From positions 1 through 51,133 of the forward strand of contig JAJQAZ010000001.1 of the NCBI GenBank assembly GCA_021203545.1: 51,133 nucleotides of DNA. Reading direction: 5' to 3'. Source of the DNA: Tannerellaceae bacterium. GTDB lineage: Bacteria > Bacteroidota > Bacteroidia > Bacteroidales > Tannerellaceae. Positions within the stretch are counted from its first letter, which is position 1; every line of letters starts with the position of its first letter. A program made the position numbers and the translations under genes. Shown here piece after piece: positions 19,516-27,778 of the stretch. Below the pieces are notes generated by a model. The model was not told where the DNA came from. It ran no database searches and saw only the letters and a list, made by a program, of their open reading frames with translations.

Positions 19516-20241
19516 ATGCTAAATAAAACACGGGGAATTGTATTACACTCAATCCCTTACAACGATAAATATTCCATTGTTTATATCTATACGGAACAAT
19601 TCGGACGGGCCACTTATATGGTAGCCCGTAACCGGGGGAAGAAAAGTCCGGTATCCCGGGCTCTTTTTATGCCCCTTTCTGTTCTGGAAATGGAGGTAGA
19701 ACACAAAAACAGACGGGATATACACCGGATCAAAGAAAGCCGGGTAGATATTCCGCTGAATGAGTTATTCTGTAATCCGGTAAAAAATGTATTAGCCCTT
19801 TTCCTGGCAGAAGTATTATACCGGGTAGTAAAAGAGACAGAACCGGATCCCCGTTTATTTGACTTTCTGGTTCGCTCCATTCAGTATCTGGAATTCACAG
19901 AAAAGGGAGTCGCTAACTTTCACCTCGTTTTCCTGCTTCAATTATTAAACTATATGGGTATTTATCCAAATACGGATTCGTATGTAATAAACTCTTACTT
20001 CGATATGTTAAACGGTGAGTTTATTACCCGTTTACCACTCCACAGACATTACCTGAACAGAGAGGAAAGTATGATATTTGCCCGCCTGTTCCGGATCAGC
20101 TTCGAAAACATGGGATTGTATACATTTTCGCGCCAGGAAAGAGTTAATATTATAAACCGTATCCTGGAATATTACCGCCTTCACATTCCGGAACTACCCG
20201 AAATAAAGTCTCTCGCTGTTATGCAATCCTTATTTGATTAA
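19516..20241 (+). CDS. recO: DNA repair protein RecO
   Basis: Mediates RecA loading in the RecFOR recombination pathway. The 241-aa protein starts MLNKTRGIVLHSIPYNDKYSIVYIYTEQFG, the N-terminal OB fold of RecO, followed by a helical C-terminal domain. I start at 19516 because the -7 box at 19483 excludes the upstream ATG. A zinc cysteine cluster seen in some RecO proteins is absent here, as in other Bacteroidota forms. Confidence 0.92.
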   Translation: MLNKTRGIVLHSIPYNDKYSIVYIYTEQFGRATYMVARNRGKKSPVSRALFMPLSVLEMEVEHKNRRDIHRIKESRVDIPLNELFCNPVKNVLALFLAEVLYRVVKETEPDPRLFDFLVRSIQYLEFTEKGVANFHLVFLLQLLNYMGIYPNTDSYVINSYFDMLNGEFITRLPLHRHYLNREESMIFARLFRISFENMGLYTFSRQERVNIINRILEYYRLHIPELPEIKSLAVMQSLFD

Positions 20242-20260
20242 TTATATTCCACAAACGAAA

Positions 20261-20292
20261 CTTGTTATTTTAAGGAAAAGAGTTTACTTTTG
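20261..20292 (+). promoter_or_regulatory. Promoter of tRNA-Arg
   Basis: CTTG (one mismatch to TTTG) at 20261-20264, a 20-nt spacer, then TACTTTTG at 20285-20292, an exact -7 box. The tRNA starts 18 nt later. Confidence 0.75.
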
Positions 20293-20310
20293 CACACCTA
20301 TTAATAAGTT

Positions 20311-20382
20311 GGCCCCGTAGTTCAACGGATAGAATAGATGTTTCCTAAACATTAGATAGCAGTTCGATTCTGCCCGGGGCTA
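20311..20382 (+). tRNA. tRNA-Arg (CCT)
   Basis: A 72-nt cloverleaf: acceptor GGCCCCG with CGGGGCT, anticodon loop TTCCTAA between ATGT and ACAT giving CCT, and a T arm with GTTCGATTC. CCA is not encoded in full. Confidence 0.95.
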
Positions 20383-20390
20383 CAATCTGT

Positions 20391-20422
20391 AAGCCAGTCA
20401 ATTAAAAATGACTGGCTTTTTT
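20391..20422 (+). terminator. Intrinsic terminator after tRNA-Arg
   Basis: AAGCCAGTCA and TGACTGGCTT form a perfect 10-bp stem with an 8-nt loop, followed by a run of six T. Confidence 0.93.
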
Positions 20423-20470
20423 CATGTTCCTTCACTAATGTTCAGGATGCAAAATTGGAATCTTGAGCTT

Positions 20471-20536
20471 GAAGTCACAAATTGTGATTTCAAACCAATG
20501 TTTTATCTTCTTCAAAAACAGGTCGCAATTTGCGAC
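20471..20536. repeat. Two related short palindromes
   Basis: 20471-20491 (GAAGTCACAA-A-TTGTGATTTC, one G-T mismatch) and 20522-20536 (GTCGCAA-T-TTGCGAC, perfect) share the form GTCRCAA-N-TTGYGAY. Their centres are 48 nt apart. They lie between the tRNA-Arg terminator and the 3' end of the channel gene. They could be operators or processing hairpins. Confidence 0.55.
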
Positions 20537-20542
20537 AAGTTT

Positions 20543-21334
20543 TTATTCAGAAACCTTATCTTTTGATTTAAGTTCCTCTATTAAAGCGTCTATTTTATTA
20601 TGTAACTTTTTTACCTCTTTTTCCAGTTGATCGTTATTATCGCTCACCATAGCATCTACAAATATGGAGTTGATAAGTGACATTCCCAAAATACCACCTC
20701 CAAACAGCAACAGACTAAAATAGAGTTTGCTTAGAAAGCTGACAAATGTCGATGTACGTTCGGCTATCAGATCCGGAATTTCATACCACCCCTCTATAGA
20801 GAATATGCGGAAAACAGAATATAAAGAATTCAAAGGTGTACCAAAATGTTCCGGAGCAATCTCTCTGAAAAGTGAACAGGTTAAAATCGCTACTATAAAT
20901 AAAAGAATAAAGAATGATAATATTACCACATAGGATGCTTTAATGGCATAATTAACACCTGCAAGAATAGAACCGATATTAGGAACAAACTTAATCAAAC
21001 GGAATGATTTGAAAAGGCGAAGTACCCGGAATGTCGTAATAAACTCCAGGGCATAAATTTCAGGTAGCGGAGCCAATTCCAGTAGTAAAGAGACTAACGC
21101 CAGACCTACTGTTATAAAATCCAACCGGTTCCATTTACTTCTCCAATATCCCTTAAAACCCTTTTCCCGGACTTTCACGAATATCTCACAAGTGAAAATA
21201 AGAATAAAAACATTATCCAGATACTGAAAGAACAAAGGAGCGAACTCAAATTCCTGAATAAAAATAACCAGCGCATTCAGGATGATTAAAACCATAATCA
21301 CCCGCTCATTCAGTAGGATTTTTCTTAAATTCAT
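20543..21334 (-). CDS. Voltage-gated cation channel homologue (single six-TM domain)
   Basis: A 263-aa inner-membrane protein with the layout of one voltage-gated cation channel domain. S1-S3 lie in residues 12-95. S4 carries evenly spaced charges (R103, R106, K109, R112, K115). S5 is near 133-155, a pore loop near 170-190, S6 near 203-228, and a C-terminal charged coiled coil covers 233-258 and would tetramerise the channel. The pore sequence IFSIEGWYE resembles the bacterial sodium-channel filter TLESW, but with Ile and Gly at two positions. Ion selectivity cannot be told from sequence. Confidence 0.85.
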   Translation of the reverse strand: MNLRKILLNERVIMVLIILNALVIFIQEFEFAPLFFQYLDNVFILIFTCEIFVKVREKGFKGYWRSKWNRLDFITVGLALVSLLLELAPLPEIYALEFITTFRVLRLFKSFRLIKFVPNIGSILAGVNYAIKASYVVILSFFILLFIVAILTCSLFREIAPEHFGTPLNSLYSVFRIFSIEGWYEIPDLIAERTSTFVSFLSKLYFSLLLFGGGILGMSLINSIFVDAMVSDNNDQLEKEVKKLHNKIDALIEELKSKDKVSE

Positions 21335-21388
21335 ATCTTTAAAAAGAGTTTGTATTTTTACTTCCGTGCAAATGTATAAAAATTATAT

Positions 21389-22348
21389 TTATGGTAACGG
21401 CTCAGGCACTACCTCACCCCATTCTCCTCCTTCCGGAAAATCAAGTTCGAAAGTTCCATCTTCCAATCCCGAAGAATACAGCGCCCCCGTATACTGTGTT
21501 ATCTTATTTCTATATATGGGCACGTTAGAAATAGTTTTTTGCCACAAAGCCTCCTCTTCTTCTCCCTTTACAACCAGAACTACCTGAGGTAATTTAGCAT
21601 TTACCTCTTCCGGAACAAATGTATAAAACCAATGGGTGATTTTCTTTTTATTTGTTTTCTCTTCTTCCGAAAAAAGTATTTATATAAATAGTCCCTTTTT
21701 GCCGGTACACAAACACCGGTAAGTAAATTTATCGTTATATACCGTTCCGGAACAATAATGTGAAACTCTTTCACTTCATCCGGAACATCATCTGTCGGAA
21801 CAAATTCCACCCGGCTTACTCTCCTCGTCATAGAAACGGTCATTTCTTCCAAAGAGTGGTTCCGTTTCACTTCAAAAGTGGTTAGTCCCAGAAATGTATC
21901 ACTTAAATCTTCCAACAAAAAAAAGATTGCCGGCAGAAGATGCCTCAGCAGAAGAATGAGTTACAATGGTTAGCTGATAAGAACCAGGGGGTAATGAAAG
22001 ATACAAGTATTTACCAAAATCATCTATTCCATCGCCTTTAGATAGTTGAAATTCATCATACATTTCCTGTGTATCCGTATTAATAACTGCATAATAAAGA
22101 TATTCAAATACAGGAGATTCCGGTGTTGAAGGATCAATAGAACCTTCCTCTATTCCGGGTTCGGGAGGAAAAGTATCCGGAATACTTTTTGAATCCGGAA
22201 AAGGAAGAATGGAAACATCCATTTGTAACCGGAAACAAACATCATACTTTTCTGAATTTGCGGACTCGATAGTAGGCACCTGATGACAGCCCAGGCAAAA
22301 CAGGCATATAGCCATAGGAATGGTTAAGAGAATAGTTAACTTTTTCAT
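21389..22348 (-). pseudogene. FimB/Mfa2-like fimbrial anchor lipoprotein, two frameshifts
   Basis: The start MKKLTILLTIPMAICLFCLGCHQ is a lipoprotein signal with a lipobox cysteine near residue 21. The first frame continues to YLYLSLPPGSYQLTIVTH and runs out of phase at a T8 run (21918-21925 on the plus strand appears as A8). The second frame (LEDLSDTFLGLTTFEV, TVSMTRRVSRVEFVP, YITINLLTG) goes out of phase at a T6 run near 21670. The third frame (EEEKTNKKKITHWFYTFVPEEV) ends at 21389. One T fewer and one T more would give an intact protein of about 319 aa. The domain order fits anchor subunits of Bacteroidales fimbriae (PF08842-like); that assignment is moderate. Confidence 0.68.
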
Positions 22349-22446
22349 GTCTCTGTTAGATTTAAGTTCAAAACACAAAGAAAACAGAAATTAGATGATT
22401 TATAAAATATTAATAAGAAAATTTATCCTGTTAGGTATGCTTTTTT

Positions 22447-22454
22447 TAGATTTG
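22447..22454 (+). promoter_or_regulatory. -7 box for the TIM-barrel gene
   Basis: TAGATTTG matches TAnnTTTG, 44 nt before the ATG at 22499. No TTTG is seen at -33. Confidence 0.45.
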
Positions 22455-22498
22455 TCTATTATACCATGAATTTATAAACTACTTAATTTCTTCCTACT

Positions 22499-23494
22499 AT
22501 GGCGAGACTGGTCACTTTGTATTCTTTGCAATGGGGTGATTTATCCCTTGAGACAGTATGTCAAAAAGCAAAATCATTTGGTTATGACGGATTAGAGATT
22601 GGATTACCGGACCACCTGGATGCACACCGTACAGACCCGGAATATTATGCCGGTATTAAAGAACTGTTAGTAAAATATGATTTACAGCTGAAAACTATTT
22701 CAACACACCTGATCGGGCAGGCTGTTTGCGACAATATTGATTTCCGGCATCAGGCAATTCTACCGGATTATATCTGGGGCGACGGCGATCCGGAAGGAGT
22801 ACGCCAGCGGGCCGCTGAAGAGTTAATTTGCACAGCCAAAGCAGCGAAAGCCCTTGATATAGATACAGTTGTTGGATTCACCGGCAGTTCTATCTGGCAG
22901 TATCTATACTCGTTTCCTCCAATAAGTGAGGATTTAATAAATAAAGGATATGAAGATTTTGCCCGGCGGTTTATCCCAATACTCGATGAATATCAGAAAT
23001 TAGGTATTAAATATGCATTAGAAGTTCATCCTACAGAAATTGCATTTGATACGGTATCAGCCGAAAGGGCATTAAAAGCCCTGAACTATCACCCGGCCTT
23101 TGGATTCAATTACGACCCGAGTCATCTGGGATATCAGGGAGTCGATTATGTAGATTTTATTTACCGCTTCCCGGAACGAATTTTCCACGTACATATGAAA
23201 GATGTATATTGGAGTGATACACCCAAACAGGTAGGTGTATTTGGTGGACACGTTACATTTGGCGACCCACGCCGGTACTGGAATTTCCGTAGCGTAGGAC
23301 GTGGCCGTATTAACTTTGAGGAGATTATACGGGCATTGAACTCCATTGACTATCAGGGGCCTTTATCCGTAGAGTGGGAAGATAGTGCTATGGACCGTGA
23401 ACATGGTGCCCGGGAATCCTGCGAATTTGTAAAGCGCATCGACTTCCAACCTTCCACACAAGCCTTTGACGCCTTCTTTGAAAAAGAGAGGTAA
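22499..23494 (+). CDS. Xylose isomerase-like TIM-barrel protein (sugar phosphate isomerase/epimerase family)
   Basis: A 331-aa soluble protein of the AP-endonuclease-2/xylose isomerase-like fold. Likely metal ligands are E175 (ALEVHP), D206 and H209 (YDPSHL), H232 (HVHMKDV) and E292 (VEWED), a complete set for an active enzyme. The substrate is not evident; relatives include IolE-type dehydratases and keto-sugar epimerases. It is a single gene with its own -7 box, divergent from the fimbrial gene and ending in a shared inverted repeat. Confidence 0.85.
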   Translation: MARLVTLYSLQWGDLSLETVCQKAKSFGYDGLEIGLPDHLDAHRTDPEYYAGIKELLVKYDLQLKTISTHLIGQAVCDNIDFRHQAILPDYIWGDGDPEGVRQRAAEELICTAKAAKALDIDTVVGFTGSSIWQYLYSFPPISEDLINKGYEDFARRFIPILDEYQKLGIKYALEVHPTEIAFDTVSAERALKALNYHPAFGFNYDPSHLGYQGVDYVDFIYRFPERIFHVHMKDVYWSDTPKQVGVFGGHVTFGDPRRYWNFRSVGRGRINFEEIIRALNSIDYQGPLSVEWEDSAMDREHGARESCEFVKRIDFQPSTQAFDAFFEKER

Positions 23495-23514
23495 CACCAT
23501 AAATAAAAACGAAT

Positions 23515-23620
23515 TTGTTCCCCGACTTGATCGGGGATCGCAGAGTTATTGGCGGTAACCGTATAATAAACTATACAAACTGTCCATTTGGATGCGATCC
23601 CCGATCAAGTCGGGGAACAA
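23515..23620. repeat. 28-bp perfect inverted repeat with nested hairpins, between convergent genes
   Basis: 23515-23542 and 23593-23620 are exact reverse complements (28 bp) around a 50-nt centre. Each arm folds on itself (CCCCGACTTGATCGGGG). The same element, with altered arm bases, begins at 51071 at the end of the window. The position between the TIM-barrel gene and sufD would let it terminate transcription from both sides. Confidence 0.85.
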
Positions 23621-23691
23621 GTCTTGTTTTTGCTGGCGCAGATTTAAATCTATGCCTAAACTAAAAGACGGTAAAGCGTTATCAAACAGAC

Positions 23692-25038
23692 TTATGAATG
23701 GCACACGTTGCAACCTGAGCAATGAGCCAGTTCGCCACGGAATCGTTTTTCTATCAGGATACGCAGGCGGTCTTTTAATCCTTCGAGACGTACATTCTCT
23801 ATTACATCGGCTGTAAAGGCTACACTCAGCATCATACGGGCCTCATCCGGAGATATTCCGCGGCTTTGCATATAGAACAACGCACTTTCATCCAACTGTC
23901 CGGTTGTCATCCCATGCGAACATTTCACATCATCCGCATAAATCTCTAACTGGGGTTTACTATACATACGGGCCTCTTTGGTAGCAACCAGGTTCCGGTT
24001 GGTTTGATAAGCAGCCGTTTTCTGTGCTCCCTCTTTTACCAGAATCCGGCCACTGAATGCACCGGTAGAGCGATCGTCCAGCACATTTTTGAAGAGTTCG
24101 GTACTGGTACATTCCGGTACAGAATGGGTAACAAAACTATAGGTATCCACATGCTGCTCTTTATCCAAGACAGACATACCGCACAAGGTTGTTTCGGCAT
24201 GTTCGCCTTCCAGGTCTATATAGTAATTATTTCTTGTCAGTCCGTTATTCAGGGTAATTCCGTTAATCAGAACATCCGAAGAGGCTGCCTGTTTTACATG
24301 GAGAGAAGAAAAACGGGAAGTTGCATTCGTACTTTCTTCCAGATCATAATAATCGAAGCGGGCACTTTCAGCAGCAAATATCTCTACTACCTCGGTAGCC
24401 AGGAAATGTACGGAGTCGGCACTGTGCGAACAAACCAACAGTTTGGCTTCCGAACGGGGCTCCATAATAACCAGGACACGCCGGTTAGCCATAGTATCTA
24501 CATCACTACGGAAAATATGGATTAACTGGATAGGTTTTTCAACCGTTACTCCTTCCGGAACATACACAACAAAACCGTCCTGGGCGAACATTGTATTCAA
24601 AGCAATAATTCCGTCGTGCTCCGGGTCAGCCGCTTTGCCATAATACCGGGATGCTATTTCCGGATATTGACAGGCAAAATTCTTTAATCCGCCAACATAC
24701 ACACCTTCCGGATATTCAATAGACGGAGCGATCCGGTCATAAAAAGAATCGTTGATTACAAAGTAAAGTGCTGTACTCAGATTGGGCACATCACAGCGGA
24801 ACACATCGTATGGGTTTACCGGGATCACCAGCCGGTTCAGATTCAATCCATAATCCGGAGCAAATGCTTTCGCCACATCCGTATATTTGTAATCTTCTTC
24901 GTCTTTAGAAGGAAATCCTAACCGTTCAAAAGTCTGAAAAGCATCCTGCCGTTTAGCATTCAGTACATCTGCCGAATGTTGATTGATCAAATCTGCATAC
25001 TGAGTAAATACATCTATATATTGTTTTTCTGCTTTCAT
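23692..25038 (-). CDS. sufD: Fe-S cluster assembly protein SufD
   Basis: Part of the SufBC2D scaffold. The 448-aa protein has a helical N-terminus and the beta-helix core shared with SufB (EGVYVGGLKNF, VYVPEGVTVEKPI, VVATKEARMYSKPQLEIYADDVKCSHGMTTGQL). It ends ELAHCSGCNVCHS, a Cys-rich tail. KCSHGMTTG contains the conserved SufD histidine. Its ATG overlaps the sufC stop by 4 nt. Confidence 0.95.
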   Translation of the reverse strand: MKAEKQYIDVFTQYADLINQHSADVLNAKRQDAFQTFERLGFPSKDEEDYKYTDVAKAFAPDYGLNLNRLVIPVNPYDVFRCDVPNLSTALYFVINDSFYDRIAPSIEYPEGVYVGGLKNFACQYPEIASRYYGKAADPEHDGIIALNTMFAQDGFVVYVPEGVTVEKPIQLIHIFRSDVDTMANRRVLVIMEPRSEAKLLVCSHSADSVHFLATEVVEIFAAESARFDYYDLEESTNATSRFSSLHVKQAASSDVLINGITLNNGLTRNNYYIDLEGEHAETTLCGMSVLDKEQHVDTYSFVTHSVPECTSTELFKNVLDDRSTGAFSGRILVKEGAQKTAAYQTNRNLVATKEARMYSKPQLEIYADDVKCSHGMTTGQLDESALFYMQSRGISPDEARMMLSVAFTADVIENVRLEGLKDRLRILIEKRFRGELAHCSGCNVCHS

Positions 25039-25793
25039 TCTTCTACTTCTGCTTTTATCCAGTCGTATCCTTTTTCTTCCAGTTCGAGGGCCAATTCGGG
25101 GCCGGCTGTTTTTACGATACGTCCTTTATATAGTACATGTACAACATCCGGTTTAATGTAGTCCAACAGACGCTGGTAATGGGTAATCACAATCGTTGCG
25201 TTTTCGGGCGACTTCAAGGTATTTACTCCATTCGCTACAATCCGCAGGGCATCAATATCTAAACCGCTATCGGTTTCGTCCAGAATAGCCAGTTTCGGTT
25301 CTAACATAGCCATTTGGAATATTTCATTCTTTTTCTTTTCACCACCCGAGAAACCTTCGTTCACACTACGGCTAGCCAATTTGTTATCCATTTCTACAAC
25401 TGCCCGCTTTTCGCGCATCAGTTTCAGGAAATCAGTTGCCGATACAGGTTCCAGGCCTTTATATTTGCGGTGTTCGTTCAGCGCCGCACGCATAAAATTC
25501 ACCATACTTACACCGGGTATCTCTACCGGATACTGAAAGCTCAGGAACAATCCTTCCCGGCTACGGTCTTCCGGAGCAAGTTCCAACAGGTCTTTTCCTT
25601 CAAACACTACCTCACCTTCAGTAACTTCAAAGGCAGGATTCCCTACCAGTACACTGCTCAACGTACTTTTCCCGGAACCATTGGGCCCCATGATTGCATG
25701 AACTTCACCCGTATTGACTGTTAGGTTGATTCCTTTCAATATTTCTTTGCCATTAATACTGGCATGTAGATTTTTTATTTCTAATAATTTCAT
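25035..25793 (-). CDS. sufC: Fe-S assembly ATPase SufC
   Basis: ABC-type ATPase that drives conformational change in SufBCD. The 252-aa protein has Walker A GPNGSGKS (residues 36-43), the SufC-type signature FSGGEKKKNE, Walker B AILDETDSGLD, and an H-loop histidine in IVITHYQRLL. The usual start is the ATG at 25793; a TTG two codons upstream is also in frame. It lies between sufB (14-nt gap) and sufD (overlap). Confidence 0.96.
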   Translation of the reverse strand: MKLLEIKNLHASINGKEILKGINLTVNTGEVHAIMGPNGSGKSTLSSVLVGNPAFEVTEGEVVFEGKDLLELAPEDRSREGLFLSFQYPVEIPGVSMVNFMRAALNEHRKYKGLEPVSATDFLKLMREKRAVVEMDNKLASRSVNEGFSGGEKKKNEIFQMAMLEPKLAILDETDSGLDIDALRIVANGVNTLKSPENATIVITHYQRLLDYIKPDVVHVLYKGRIVKTAGPELALELEEKGYDWIKAEVEE

Positions 25794-25807
25794 TGTCAAT
25801 TATTTAT

Positions 25808-27253
25808 TTATCCAACACTTCCTTCCAGCGATATGGTTAATAGTTTCTGGGCTTCTACTGCAAACTCCATCGGGAGTTTATTCATTACTTCCCGGGCATA
25901 TCCGTTTACAATCAGTCCTACTGCCTCCTCCGTAGAAATACCACGCTGGTTACAATAAAATAGTTGCTCTTCACTGATCTTGCTGGTAGTCGCTTCATGC
26001 TCTACCACTGCTGTATCGTTATGAATATCTACATATGGGAACGTATGCGCTCCACAGGTTGAACTCAATAATAAACTATCACACTGACTATGGTTACGGG
26101 CATTGACGGCCCCAGCAGTTACTTTTACCAAACCCCGGTAACTATTCTGGCTATGTCCGGCCGAAATACCTTTCGAAACAATTGTACTTTTGGTATTTTT
26201 CCCGATATGAATCATTTTGGTTCCGGTATCCGCTTGCTGGTAATTATTAGTAACAGCCACCGAATAAAATTCGCCCACTGAATTATCTCCGGCCAGTATG
26301 CAACTCGGATATTTCCAGGTAATAGCCGATCCGGTTTCTACCTGTGTCCACGAAATTTTACTTCCGTTTCCTTTGCAGATACCCCGCTTTGTTACAAAAT
26401 TATAGATACCACCTTTCCCTTCTTTGTCTCCCGGATACCAGTTCTGAACGGTCGAATATTTCACTTCTGCCTGTTCTTTGGCTACAATTTCCACGATAGC
26501 CGCATGCAACTGGTTTTCATCCCGCATAGGAGCCGTACATCCTTCCAGATAACTTACATACGATTCATCGTCTGCCACAATCAGAGTTCGTTCAAATTGT
26601 CCGGTATTGGCTGCATTGATACGGAAATAAGTGCTTAATTCCATCGGGCATCGCACTCCCTTCGGGATATACACAAATGAACCGTCCGAAAAAACAGCCG
26701 AGTTAAGAGCAGCGAAGAAATTATCCCTGTAATTCACCACACTGCCCAGATATTCCTGTACCAGGTCGGGATGATGTTGTACGGCCTCACTGAACGAACA
26801 GAATATAACTCCTTTTTCCGCCAGCACCTCCTTAAAGGTTGTCTTTACGGAAACACTATCCATTACAGCATCTACAGCCATTCCGGTCAGATGTTTCTGC
26901 TCTTCCAGCGGAATACCCAGTTTATCAAATGTTTTCAACAATTCCGGGTCTACATCGTCCAGGCTTTTAGGGCCTTCTTTCTGCTTCGGAGCGGCATAAT
27001 AGATGATATCCTGATAATCAATCGTAGGAATAGAAAGATGTGCCCAGTCCGGCATCTCCATTGTCAGCCAATAATGATATGCTTTCAGACGGAATTCCAG
27101 TAACCATTCCGGTTCATTTTTCTTGGCAGAGATAATCCGTACAGTCTCTTCACTCAATCCCCGGTGGATAGTCTCTGTATCTATATCCGTAACAAAACCA
27201 TACTTGTAATCGCCGGCCGTTACTTCATTTATAATATTATTTGAATCTTCCAT
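25808..27253 (-). CDS. sufB: Fe-S cluster assembly protein SufB
   Basis: Scaffold subunit on which the cluster is built. The 481-aa protein matches SufB in length and pattern: [102 protein letters not shown]. It is first of sufBCD and follows cvpA by 20 nt. Confidence 0.97.
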   Translation of the reverse strand: MEDSNNIINEVTAGDYKYGFVTDIDTETIHRGLSEETVRIISAKKNEPEWLLEFRLKAYHYWLTMEMPDWAHLSIPTIDYQDIIYYAAPKQKEGPKSLDDVDPELLKTFDKLGIPLEEQKHLTGMAVDAVMDSVSVKTTFKEVLAEKGVIFCSFSEAVQHHPDLVQEYLGSVVNYRDNFFAALNSAVFSDGSFVYIPKGVRCPMELSTYFRINAANTGQFERTLIVADDESYVSYLEGCTAPMRDENQLHAAIVEIVAKEQAEVKYSTVQNWYPGDKEGKGGIYNFVTKRGICKGNGSKISWTQVETGSAITWKYPSCILAGDNSVGEFYSVAVTNNYQQADTGTKMIHIGKNTKSTIVSKGISAGHSQNSYRGLVKVTAGAVNARNHSQCDSLLLSSTCGAHTFPYVDIHNDTAVVEHEATTSKISEEQLFYCNQRGISTEEAVGLIVNGYAREVMNKLPMEFAVEAQKLLTISLEGSVG

Positions 27254-27273
27254 ACATTTTATTTATCAACAGT

Positions 27274-27777
27274 TTATTCCTCTTCCGAAAAGGAGAAGAG
27301 TGCTTGCGAGTAGATTTTAGGTATTATCTCTTTCACAGGATAATACAACTTTGATTCAATCTTCACCTCAGCAGGAATGATATTCAGATAACGGTCCACT
27401 GTATCCAGGATATTTAATATCAAACTGGAAAACAATACCACGACTAATATACCAAACAATCCTCCTGCCAAATGGTTAAACAAACTCAACGGAGTAGCCC
27501 CGATTATACGGTGAACAATTTTTCCCGCAACAACCAGTATAGTTACAATCAACAGGAATGCAAATACATAACTAACAACCGTTATACTACCCGGTGTAAA
27601 CCACCCCAATTGTATAATATACTCACTTAGCCATCCGGCCACTTTTCCACAAAGAAAAATAGCCGCAAAAAGGGCTATAAGCGAAACAACCTGTTTGATG
27701 AATCCATCAAACAGGCCTTTCAGTAATCCTATCCCTGCCAGACATAACAGAATAATGTCTAACCAGTTGATATTCAT
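27274..27777 (-). CDS. CvpA family inner-membrane protein
   Basis: A 167-aa protein with four hydrophobic segments in residues 5-120, opening NWLDIILLCLAGIGLLKGLFDGFIKQ, the CvpA pattern. In other bacteria CvpA is linked to colicin V production and envelope homeostasis; its exact role is not settled. It lies 1 nt after infB and 20 nt before sufB, so it is part of the same operon. Confidence 0.85.
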   Translation of the reverse strand: MNINWLDIILLCLAGIGLLKGLFDGFIKQVVSLIALFAAIFLCGKVAGWLSEYIIQLGWFTPGSITVVSYVFAFLLIVTILVVAGKIVHRIIGATPLSLFNHLAGGLFGILVVVLFSSLILNILDTVDRYLNIIPAEVKIESKLYYPVKEIIPKIYSQALFSFSEEE

Positions 27778-27778
27778 T

